DNA from: a virus
Length of the DNA: 64,000 bases
Strand: one strand, 5' to 3'
IMG/VR virus record: IMGVR_UViG_3300037088_000882
Location: 28,413 to 92,412 of that record
Made by a program: the position numbers and the translations under genes. The notes under the pieces were generated by a model. It made no database searches. It saw only the letters and a program-made list of their open reading frames with translations, and was not told where the DNA came from. This document shows, in pieces, positions 57,131 to 63,260 of this stretch (positions are counted from its first letter, which is position 1; the number at the start of each line of letters is the position of its first letter).

Positions 57131-58146
57131 TATAAGCCCCATTTAAGAATGTATTCATTAGATAAGGCCTTGAAGCTGATTTTTTCTAAACTGTCATACA
57201 GCCTGAAAACCGTACCCTCTTGTAAAAGTTGGGGGTTTAAAGGGCTTGGAATATCGGCCATTTTTAAAAGTTCATCACAAGTATGGTTCAGAATGAAATT
57301 ATCATTGAGGATCGGAACTGTTTTTAATCCTAATCCTTTAACAAATGAAAGCATATCATCAAGCTTTAAGTACTGCTGTTTTTTAATGTCAAAAACATAA
57401 AACACATAAAGGTCAACACCTTTTAATTTGATCCGATTGCTTTGAATTCCTTCTCCTGCAGTTTCAGCCTGGATAGCATACCCATCAGGAAGTTTTTCTT
57501 TCAAATTGTATCGGTTAGCAAGTTTCCAAAATATGTTTTTATCATTCTCTATAAATTCTAAGCTATGACCACAGGCCCCGAATATTCCATCACTTTTGTA
57601 AAAGGTTGATGAAGTTCCATCTATTTTAGATGTTAAGTAAAATCTTTGCCCCTTATATTTATTAAGCAAGCTAAGACAGTTTTGAACTCTCTCTTCATCA
57701 GTTTTCGGTATTATTCCTGGTAATAACCCCTTCATTTCTCCGGCCAGGTGTACGGGAATAGGGGGTTCGTATCTATAAACCCCAATTTGCTTAGTAACTT
57801 CAGTTCCGATTTCTCGATCGGTTATTTCTGGGAATTGAAATAAAGGGAGAGCTAGACCTTGCGAGATTTGGCCTCTGAGCCTTATTGTCTTTAAGCGGAA
57901 TCCTATAACTTCTTTACCGTCCTCTATAATGGATTTTTTTAAAGTATTTCCTTTTGAAAGGAAGGAGAACTGGGGAATATTAGGTAATAATGAATCCACT
58001 TCAAAGTACAAACAGAGATCTTGAGGTTTGAAATTACCTTTTTGTGTTACACACCACCATCCTTGAATTCTTATTTTTTCAATAGCATCGGCCCCTTCAA
58101 TGGGCAAAACTTCTTCAATACGCTGTATAGAGGCGAGTTTACGCAT
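57130..58146 (-). CDS. RNA ligase, DraRnl/Rnl5 type, 338 aa
   Basis: Nucleotidyltransferase motif I KIDGTS (K174-S179) is preceded by an N-terminal OB-like domain of about 120 residues (IQGWWCVTQKGNFKPQDLCL; LRGQISQGLALPL), the layout of Deinococcus RNA ligase DraRnl (DRB0094). Motif III/IV region IQAETAGEGIQ and terminal ISFKAL (motif V) fit. It seals RNA nicks with 3'-OH/5'-phosphate ends. It is the obvious candidate to close the permuted tRNAs or to repair host-cleaved tRNAs. Confidence 0.88.
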   Translation of the reverse strand: MRKLASIQRIEEVLPIEGADAIEKIRIQGWWCVTQKGNFKPQDLCLYFEVDSLLPNIPQFSFLSKGNTLKKSIIEDGKEVIGFRLKTIRLRGQISQGLALPLFQFPEITDREIGTEVTKQIGVYRYEPPIPVHLAGEMKGLLPGIIPKTDEERVQNCLSLLNKYKGQRFYLTSKIDGTSSTFYKSDGIFGACGHSLEFIENDKNIFWKLANRYNLKEKLPDGYAIQAETAGEGIQSNRIKLKGVDLYVFYVFDIKKQQYLKLDDMLSFVKGLGLKTVPILNDNFILNHTCDELLKMADIPSPLNPQLLQEGTVFRLYDSLEKISFKALSNEYILKWGL

Positions 58147-58203
58147 TACTGTCCTTTTGTTTGGTTTATCTTATTATACTAAGTTGCAGGAGGAAAAATC
58201 AGA

Positions 58204-58884
58204 TCAAATTTTATTGTGGGCAAAAATGTAATTACCGCCCGTATTCTTCATCAGTTTATAATTGGGGCCAATAATATTTTCGAACTCTTTTTGGGTTGTG
58301 GGGAATTTCTTTAGAGGGGCATATTCTACAATAATTATTTTTGGGTCGTATTCTTCAAAATTTAATCCTCGCAAGACCGCCAGGTCGTTTCCTTCTGTAT
58401 CAATACACAGGGCATCAATATCTTTAATGTTGTGTTTCTTAAAAAGATCGTTTAGCGTTAAAACTGATACTTCTTCCTGTCCTATATCTGGACCAAGTCT
58501 ACGGTCATTAGGGTCTTCTGGTTTTGTTTCTTGCTCTCTTAATGAATGGCATCCTTGCTCTCTTTTTATGAATAAAGTAGCTTTTTTTGATACACTTGAT
58601 ACTGCTATATTTTCCAAAATCACTTTATTATTGTTATCGTAAAGATATTTTAATTGTTTAAAATAAATAGAATAAGGCTCCACTAAAAGAGCACTCCAAT
58701 CATATTCATTGATCAATTTAAATGAGTTAGATACACTAACTCCATCAGCAGCTCCTACATCAACAATAAGGCCATTTTTCTTACTGTTAAAGTAATTAAT
58801 AATAAAGTCGTCTTCATTGTTTGATGCAGTAAATGTACGGCTGGCACGAAAAGCACTTATTTTGGGATCTTTTAGGTTGATCAT
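58204..58884 (-). CDS. FkbM-family methyltransferase, 226 aa
   Basis: LIVDVGAADGVSVSNSFKLI (AdoMet motif), LLVEPYSIYFKQL, LTLNDLFKKHNI and CIDTEGNDLAVLRGL are FkbM signatures. O-methyltransferases of this family often modify sugars or lipids. May act with the GT2 gene on a glycan. Confidence 0.85.
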   Translation of the reverse strand: MINLKDPKISAFRASRTFTASNNEDDFIINYFNSKKNGLIVDVGAADGVSVSNSFKLINEYDWSALLVEPYSIYFKQLKYLYDNNNKVILENIAVSSVSKKATLFIKREQGCHSLREQETKPEDPNDRRLGPDIGQEEVSVLTLNDLFKKHNIKDIDALCIDTEGNDLAVLRGLNFEEYDPKIIIVEYAPLKKFPTTQKEFENIIGPNYKLMKNTGGNYIFAHNKI

Positions 58885-58976
58885 GTTTTTCCCTTCTTAT
58901 TCGTATTTGAATCTTTATTAAATAAATATAATAGAAGATTATGCGGTTCTGAATAAGAAATGTTTTAAAGAGGGAG

Positions 58977-59062
58977 TGGCGGAGAGCCGGCGATTTGAAC
59001 GCCGAAGCCCTTTCGGGCGCTGGTTTAGCAAACCAGGGTCATACCATTAGACATAGCTCTCC
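58977..59062 (-). tRNA. tRNA-Ser(GCU)
   Basis: Class II tRNA: acceptor GGAGAGC/GCUCUCC, anticodon arm CUGGU-UUGCUAA-ACCAG, long variable arm GCCCGAAAGGGC, G73, encoded CCA. Reads AGU/AGC, the four Ser(AGY) codons of the array 3 leader. Confidence 0.92.
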
Positions 59063-59310
59063 ATAATTTGTTTGATAAGGTTTTGTTCTATAAATCTTTT
59101 TACATCAGCAGGATAGATAGTGTAAGCAATATTATCAATCTCATAATCTGGGTCGTCGCCTAAAAATTCAATAAATCTTTCTAAAGGTATTTCTTCTCGT
59201 TTTCTGTTTGGGGTAAATATTATAAGGTTCCCTCGTTGTCCTCGGAGATACCATTTCCATGTATCAGCCCCGATGTGAATTTTTCTTAGAGCTTTCATTT
59301 TACGAGACAT
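59047..59310 (-). CDS. Hypothetical protein, 87 aa
   Basis: Basic protein starting MSRKMKALRKIHIGADTWKW; DDPDYEIDNIAYTIYPADVK toward the C-terminus. It overlaps tRNA-Ser by 16 nt. Between tRNAs of array 3. Unknown. Confidence 0.55.
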   Translation of the reverse strand: MSRKMKALRKIHIGADTWKWYLRGQRGNLIIFTPNRKREEIPLERFIEFLGDDPDYEIDNIAYTIYPADVKRFIEQNLIKQIMESYV

Positions 59311-59328
59311 GCGTTTTCCTTAAAATAG

Positions 59329-59404
59329 TGGTGGGTGTTTCCAGACTCGAACTGGAATAACAGGATTTTCAGTCCCGCACCTTGACCCCGTTGGTAAAAC
59401 ACCC
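59329..59404 (-). tRNA. tRNA-Phe(GAA)
   Basis: Acceptor GGGUGUU/AACACCC, anticodon arm CGGGA-CUGAAAA-UCCUG (one G-U), T-loop UUCGAGU, A73 and encoded CCA. Three Phe codons in the leader. Confidence 0.9.
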
Positions 59405-59458
59405 ATTATAAAGACACTAAAGCCATCGTTGTCCATTGGGTGTTTCCTTTCTTGTTAA

Positions 59459-59535
59459 TGGTAGGCCCGGACCGAGTTGAACGGTCGACCCCTACCTTAT
59501 CAGGGTAATGCTCTAACCATCTGAGCTACGGGCCT
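59459..59535 (-). tRNA. tRNA-Ile(GAU)
   Basis: Acceptor AGGCCCG/CGGGCCU, anticodon arm UUACC-CUGAUAA-GGUAG, T-loop UUCAACU, A73 and encoded CCA. Three Ile AUY codons in the leader. Confidence 0.92.
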
Positions 59536-59542
59536 GTAAATC

Positions 59543-59629
59543 TAGCGGGAGCAGGATTCGAACCTGCGTCCTCTGTTAAGAGGTGAGGCTTATGAGACCC
59601 CCGAGTTAGACCAACTACTCTATCCCGCG
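59543..59629 (-). tRNA. Initiator-like tRNA-Met(CAU) with long variable arm
   Basis: Begins CGCGGGA and ends UCCCGC-U-A: C1-U72 are unpaired, like the C1-A72 of initiator tRNA. The anticodon loop is CUCAUAA with a GGGGU/GCCUC stem. The variable region ACCUCUUAACAGAGGAC forms a 5-bp hairpin, unknown in normal tRNA-fMet. No encoded CCA. Could be an initiator-like decoy or a specialised start tRNA. Confidence 0.75.
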
Positions 59630-59637
59630 ATAATTTA

Positions 59638-59715
59638 TGGTGGTGGTAGCTGGATTTAAACCAGCGAATCTCTGGATTATGATTCCAGGGCATTAATCAG
59701 CTATGCTATACCACC
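59638..59715 (-). tRNA. tRNA with CAU anticodon (Met or Ile2)
   Basis: Acceptor GGUGGUA/UACCACC, anticodon arm CUGGA-AUCAUAA-UCCAG, T-loop UUUAAAU, A73 and encoded CCA. Cannot be told whether C34 becomes lysidine (Ile AUA) or is elongator Met; the leader has three internal Met codons. Confidence 0.88.
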
Positions 59716-59769
59716 ATATTAGCTCCTCCAATTTTTTGTGCTTTTAGTGTGTACATCTAAACTCCATAA

Positions 59770-59846
59770 TGGCGGGCCCGACGTGGATCGAACACGCGAC
59801 CTCCGCAGTGACAGTGCGGCGTTCTAGCCAATTGAACTACGAGCCC
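59770..59846 (-). tRNA. tRNA-Asp(GUC)
   Basis: Acceptor GGGCUCG/CGGGCCC, anticodon arm CCGCA-CUGUCAC-UGCGG, T-loop UUCGAUC, G73 and encoded CCA. First tRNA of array 3. Two Asp codons in the leader. Confidence 0.92.
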
Positions 59847-59854
59847 AAAAAACA

Positions 59855-59884
59855 AAAAACCTCGTTGGTTTCCCAGCGAGGTTT
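59855..59884 (-). terminator. Intrinsic terminator / attenuator of tRNA array 3
   Basis: CCUCGCUGG-GAAA-CCAACGAGG (one C-A) then UUUUUUGUUUUUUG on the minus strand. Antiterminator: leader 59911-59926 (includes the stop codon) pairs with 59875-59890 at 15 of 16 positions including G-U, disrupting the terminator 5' arm. Also CAAGACC upstream can pair with GGUCUUG. Confidence 0.88.
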
Positions 59885-59913
59885 TGATTTAATCTATTTT
59901 GTTACTTGTTAAA

Positions 59914-60003
59914 TCAAGACCCCGCCTTAGGCATAGTATCAAACATGCTATCACTAATGATAAACATAAAGCTGATACTGACGGTCTTGGTTGAAAGTAA
60001 CAT
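59914..60003 (-). CDS. Leader peptide of tRNA array 3, 29 aa
   Basis: The peptide contains SISFMFIISDSMFDTM: Ser AGY x4, Ile AUY x3, Phe x3, internal Met x3, Asp x2. The array encodes tRNA-Ser(GCU), Ile(GAU), Phe, two CAU tRNAs and Asp. This leader has a 5' UTR with AAGGA 11 nt upstream. The stop codon is inside the antiterminator strand. Inferred to be an attenuation peptide. Confidence 0.85.
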   Translation of the reverse strand: MLLSTKTVSISFMFIISDSMFDTMPKAGS

Positions 60004-60046
60004 TGAAAGTAATTTCCTTAGTAAAGTAAACTGCGAATCTTAATTA

Positions 60047-60075
60047 AAGATAACACATAAAAAAGTTTTTGTCAA
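60047..60075 (-). promoter_or_regulatory. Sigma70 promoter of tRNA array 3
   Basis: TTGACA (60070-60075), 17 nt, TATCTT (60047-60052) on the minus strand, with TGTG just before the -10. Confidence 0.88.
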
Positions 60076-60157
60076 TATATTTTTTTAAAAAAATAATTTA
60101 TACTCGATTTCATGTATAAGAGTGTATAATTTGTTATAAATAATTTTAAAGATAAAT

Positions 60158-60186
60158 TTGCACTTAAGTTATTTTTATGCTATATT
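60158..60186 (+). promoter_or_regulatory. Sigma70 promoter upstream of 60380
   Basis: TTGCAC (60158-60163), 17 nt, TATATT (60181-60186) on the plus strand. It drives a leader of about 190 nt and the 60380-60985 gene. Confidence 0.8.
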
Positions 60187-60233
60187 AAGGTCTAATAGTT
60201 TATCTCTATAGGTTTTTTACTTATTTGTTTTTC

Positions 60234-60252
60234 AAAGGAGTTTTATATGTAA
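60234..60252 (+). promoter_or_regulatory. Shine-Dalgarno with start-stop codon pair
   Basis: AAAGGAG, 6 nt, then ATG immediately followed by TAA. A perfect ribosome site that encodes only Met. It may act as a ribosome parking or reinitiation site. No longer peptide opens here. Confidence 0.5.
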
Positions 60253-60259
60253 TCGCAAA

Positions 60260-60334
60260 ATGTTTACTCGCTTCATTTGTGTAATAGCCAGTTGGGTCGG
60301 GCCATTAAGTGTCCCATTAATACTGACAGGCTAA
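60260..60334 (+). CDS. Possible hydrophobic micropeptide, 24 aa
   Basis: MFTRFICVIASWVGPLSVPL then LILTG: a hydrophobic, single-helix peptide 8 nt after the start-stop pair, without its own RBS. It could be translated by reinitiation. Low confidence. Confidence 0.3.
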   Translation: MFTRFICVIASWVGPLSVPLILTG

Positions 60335-60379
60335 CGTTTTAAGATCACTAAACGCAAAACAACTAACAAGGAGTCTATC

Positions 60380-60985
60380 ATGGTTTCTCTATCCGCCCTC
60401 ATTGACTTACACGCCTCTTTTGACACTCAGTACGGAATCGGTAACAATCTCATTCATTATCTTGCTCAACTTCGAACTACTCAGAATTTTGATTTTGAAG
60501 GTATAAAACAGCTCTTTATTACCCGTCAAAGCCCACAAAGATTTGATGAGTTTAATTTAAAAGTAGCTCCTATGGATATATCTCTTTTAAAAAAGAGACT
60601 TGTACTTCCTGCAAGTGATAATGAAATTTACCGAATTGTTATGTCAGAGGATCCGACAATCCCAGAATTGGAACTCTTTTCTTTTAAATGCCCTGGCTGG
60701 TCGAATTTATTTGCCCTGAAATGGTATTTGGTGCATCACATGGATAAGGCTAAGGCCTTTACTGGGTTTCTTCCCTATGGCTCTCCTGTAGTAGCCTTTG
60801 TAAATTCTTTGAGATCTAAACCTCGAAACATCCCGATGAACCCAGATTATGCAGATCATGTGTACTTGCAGACAATTAGTAATCAGGAGGCCTTGACTTT
60901 TAATATGCCTTCAATCGAAATAAATAATATTATGTATCTTAAAGGATTGAAGTATACAAAGGCTGAAAAAGAAATATCTGAATAA
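60380..60985 (+). CDS. Hypothetical protein, 201 aa
   Basis: Soluble mixed alpha/beta protein; has LLKKRLVLPASDNEIYRIV and HMDKAKAFTGFLPYGSPVVA. RBS AAGGAG 8 nt upstream. Own promoter and structured leader. Function unknown; possibly an early protein. Confidence 0.6.
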   Translation: MVSLSALIDLHASFDTQYGIGNNLIHYLAQLRTTQNFDFEGIKQLFITRQSPQRFDEFNLKVAPMDISLLKKRLVLPASDNEIYRIVMSEDPTIPELELFSFKCPGWSNLFALKWYLVHHMDKAKAFTGFLPYGSPVVAFVNSLRSKPRNIPMNPDYADHVYLQTISNQEALTFNMPSIEINNIMYLKGLKYTKAEKEISE

Positions 60986-60991
60986 TTTTTC

Positions 60992-61020
60992 TTGACTTTA
61001 CTTTTTAAAACAGTTATAAT
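60992..61020 (+). promoter_or_regulatory. Consensus sigma70 promoter of tRNA array 4
   Basis: TTGACT (60992-60997), 17 nt, TATAAT (61015-61020), on the plus strand. Confidence 0.92.
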
Positions 61021-61026
61021 TATACC

Positions 61027-61104
61027 ATGTTAAAAAATACGTTAAACACAATTATAGGTACGGTCGGGATAAGTGAACGTAAGGTAGGAGGATTTCTAAC
61101 CTGA
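61027..61104 (+). CDS. Leader peptide of tRNA array 4, 25 aa
   Basis: ATG 6 nt past TATAAT, so leaderless. The peptide has two AUA Ile codons and one GAA Glu near GISE; the array encodes two tRNA-Glu(UUC) and a tRNA-like RNA with UAU anticodon loop. Its TGA lies in the antiterminator strand. The codon match is weaker than for the other three leaders. Confidence 0.65.
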   Translation: MLKNTLNTIIGTVGISERKVGGFLT

Positions 61105-61136
61105 CAGGGCCTGTATTGTATAAAAAGTAAGTTCAA

Positions 61137-61168
61137 GGCCCCGTCAGGAAACCGACGGGGCCTTTTTT
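61137..61168 (+). terminator. Intrinsic terminator / attenuator of tRNA array 4
   Basis: GGCCCCGUC-AGGAAACC-GACGGGGCC followed by UUUUUU. Antiterminator: 61100-61111 (contains the leader stop codon) pairs with 61137-61148 at 11 of 12 positions, taking over the terminator 5' arm. Confidence 0.92.
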
Positions 61169-61215
61169 ATTGTTTGTTCTTTTACATTGTTGTTCGAATT
61201 AAGAAGCACCTTTAT

Positions 61216-61288
61216 GGTCCGTTCGTCTAGTGGTTAGGACATGAGATTTTCATTCTCAAGATCACCAGTTCAATCCTGGTACGGACTA
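61216..61288 (+). tRNA. tRNA-Glu(UUC), copy 1
   Basis: Acceptor GGUCCGU/ACGGACU, anticodon arm UGAGA-UUUUCAU-UCUCA, T-loop UUCAAUC, A73 and no encoded CCA. First tRNA after attenuator 4. Confidence 0.9.
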
Positions 61289-61292
61289 TTAC

Positions 61293-61367
61293 GGCTCTAT
61301 CGTCTAACGGCTAGGACGAAGGTTTTTCGAACCTTAGACTGGAGTTCAACTCTCCATAGAGCTACCA
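61293..61367 (+). tRNA. tRNA-Glu(UUC), copy 2
   Basis: Acceptor GGCUCUA/UAGAGCU, anticodon arm AAGGU-UUUUCGA-ACCUU, T-loop UUCAACU, A73 and encoded CCA. Differs from copy 1 throughout, so not a recent duplicate. Confidence 0.9.
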
Positions 61368-61457
61368 ATTTAACCCTTGTTGCATAGACTTGGGTTCAGC
61401 TCCTTAATAGGAGTTGTGAGTTGAAATAGGTAAGAACTGACACGCTGCCAGGAATAT
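61368..61457 (+). other. Structured gap in tRNA array 4
   Basis: Contains AACCC...GGGUU and the 7-bp hairpin CAGCUCC-UUAAUA-GGAGUUG, but I cannot fold a tRNA. Possibly part of the following tRNA-like RNA or another altered tRNA. Confidence 0.35.
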
Positions 61458-61538
61458 AGGGTAGTACCGAGCCGCTCTTATAAGGCGGATAGTCGTAATG
61501 GTATGTGGAAGATATGAGTTCAAGTCTCATCTACCCTA
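61458..61538 (+). tRNA. Non-canonical tRNA-like RNA with UAU anticodon-type loop
   Basis: AGGGUAG/CUACCCU ends, A73, a perfect T-arm AUGAG-UUCAAGU-CUCAU and an anticodon-like arm CCGCU-CUUAUAA-GGCGG (UAU, Ile AUA). There is only a 7-nt stretch where the D-arm should be and 25 nt between the anticodon arm and T-arm. Either a D-armless or rearranged tRNA. Confidence 0.55.
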
Positions 61539-61579
61539 CTTTTCTTTTTATATTAAGATTAAATTTCAGTATAATTAGC

Positions 61580-61918
61580 ATGTCTGTAAGAGCTGTTATA
61601 ACATCAGGTGGTAAAGACCTTACTATATCTTTTAGTGAGCCTTTATTTATAGGTAGTGGGCTTTATTTTAATGTTGAAGAAAGAATAAAAGAAATTTGTT
61701 ATTCTTTTATTTCAAAACCTAATACTGTAGAGAATCGACAAATATTAGCCTCGGCTATAACTCAATTTTTATATCAAATGCTGGCACAAGACTATTTAAC
61801 AATGAATGGCATTTTTGGGAATCCCCAACTTCAAGATATTCTTATAGATAAGACACAAAGTCCCTTGTTTAAACTAAATTCTCGGTATGATCTTTTATTA
61901 AGAAACCCTTCTTTATAG
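61580..61918 (+). CDS. Hypothetical protein, 112 aa, possibly leaderless
   Basis: I start at the ATG 4 nt after a TATAAT box (61570-61575), since upstream codons run through the tRNA-like RNA. SVRAVITSGGKDLTISFSEP is beta-rich; the C-terminal half is helical. Function unknown. Confidence 0.55.
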   Translation: MSVRAVITSGGKDLTISFSEPLFIGSGLYFNVEERIKEICYSFISKPNTVENRQILASAITQFLYQMLAQDYLTMNGIFGNPQLQDILIDKTQSPLFKLNSRYDLLLRNPSL

Positions 61919-61926
61919 GAGTTTAC

Positions 61927-62499
61927 TTGAAACGTATAGGTTTTATAGGTGTTCCTGGATCTGGTAAATCTTGTGTCGCCCGTGGTCTGGCTGCTCGAGG
62001 GTATGAGAAATTAAATAAGATCGAGCTTGTTTCTGAGTATGCAAGACGTTTTATAGCAAAATATGGTACAGTTGACGTAAGTGACCAATATAAAATAATG
62101 CAGAAGCAGCTTGAGTGGGAAGACGTGATTCCCCAAGATAAAACTGATGTACTTATTACGGATAGCCCTGTATTTCTAGGATTTCTTTATGCTTTAAATT
62201 TAAGAGACTCGAATAATGCGAAAGACGTTATGTATATCAATGACATTTTTAAACGTATGAGTAAACTGAATTGTCCAAATAGGTACGATATAATATTCCA
62301 TCTGCCTCCAATATGGAAACCTGTCCAGGACGGGGTTCGTCCACAGGATCATTTTGACGATACCTGGAGAAATGAAGCGGATAACCTATTACAGTTTATT
62401 TTTAAGCTTTTTCCTCCTAAGCATTTTGTGACCTTAAAGACAGACACTTTAGATCTCAGAATAAATGAATGCCTCGAAATATCAGAAAAATACCTTTAG
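61927..62499 (+). CDS. NadR-like P-loop kinase (AAA_28 type), 190 aa, TTG start
   Basis: Walker A GVPGSGKSC (9-16), LVSEYARRFI, ITDSPVFLGF, and DGVRPQ match the NadR ribosylnicotinamide-kinase-like AAA_28 family. AGGAG sits 6 nt before a TTG start. It may phosphorylate nicotinamide riboside or another nucleoside. With the PncA- and NadD-like genes it suggests an NAD pathway. Confidence 0.75.
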   Translation: MKRIGFIGVPGSGKSCVARGLAARGYEKLNKIELVSEYARRFIAKYGTVDVSDQYKIMQKQLEWEDVIPQDKTDVLITDSPVFLGFLYALNLRDSNNAKDVMYINDIFKRMSKLNCPNRYDIIFHLPPIWKPVQDGVRPQDHFDDTWRNEADNLLQFIFKLFPPKHFVTLKTDTLDLRINECLEISEKYL

Positions 62500-62538
62500 A
62501 CTAATCCGCCAATTCTGTATAATACAATCAGGAGGATT

Positions 62539-63024
62539 ATGGGAACTGAATACTATCTATACAATCATGCCAATGCTACTTATTATGAGTTAGGTAAGGG
62601 CCCTTTTGGAGCACATATTATAGACACCCATAAAAAGGATCTCTATAATGCTGAGGCTTTTTTAGATGTTTTGAAAAAAGAATGGAATAGCTTTTCTACT
62701 TCTGTGCCCGAAGATGATCGGATAAAATATTTCACCCTTATCGCTCAGGATCTTCAAGCTTTTGTGAAAGACACACCCGAAGATCAGATTCAGTGTTTTG
62801 GGGATAACGGTGATGAGGATTTGTGGGCAGATTGGCTTAAATATGAATTTGTAGGAACACGGTATGGTTTAGGGTCTCCTGACCATGAGACTTACATGAA
62901 AGAAATGAAGAATCGTATTTTGGAAGATCAGGTCGAAGCAGACCTCACTTTAGATTTCAGTGAGCGTGAAATAAAAATCATGAAAGTAGAAGGCTGGAAT
63001 TTTAAACACCGGGAATCAGCATGA
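62539..63024 (+). CDS. Hypothetical conserved phage protein, 161 aa
   Basis: Starts MGTEYYLYNHANATYYELGK, a pattern common in phages; acidic, with DLWADWLKYEFVGTRYGLGS. No enzyme motif. Overlaps the next gene by 4 nt. RBS CAGGAGG. Confidence 0.65.
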   Translation: MGTEYYLYNHANATYYELGKGPFGAHIIDTHKKDLYNAEAFLDVLKKEWNSFSTSVPEDDRIKYFTLIAQDLQAFVKDTPEDQIQCFGDNGDEDLWADWLKYEFVGTRYGLGSPDHETYMKEMKNRILEDQVEADLTLDFSEREIKIMKVEGWNFKHRESA

Positions 63025-63260
63025 AGATACATTGTATCGGACATAGACTTACAAAAAACTTTGCTTGGGAATTAGCTTATTTTAATTTCATCCGAAAATT
63101 TTCAGATGGCATTACATTCTTTAATTTCTTAATTGATTTTGACCTATTCAAAGAAGACCACAACCCTCAATTTAGAATTTGTTTAACTGTACTTAATACA
63201 GTAATTTTTGAGTTCCAAATATATAATACCAATCATATTCCCGAGGAGCTTTATGTCTAA
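63021..63260 (+). CDS. Hypothetical protein, 79 aa
   Basis: An aromatic-rich protein (FAWELAYFNFIRKFSDGITF). It overlaps the secreted HNH gene start by 8 nt, suggesting coupling. Unknown. Confidence 0.5.
   Translation: MKIHCIGHRLTKNFAWELAYFNFIRKFSDGITFFNFLIDFDLFKEDHNPQFRICLTVLNTVIFEFQIYNTNHIPEELYV

Noticed and set aside
59329-59446. 38-codon ORF across tRNA-Phe
   Set aside because: It has an AAGGA upstream but mostly encodes the tRNA; no sign of protein selection.
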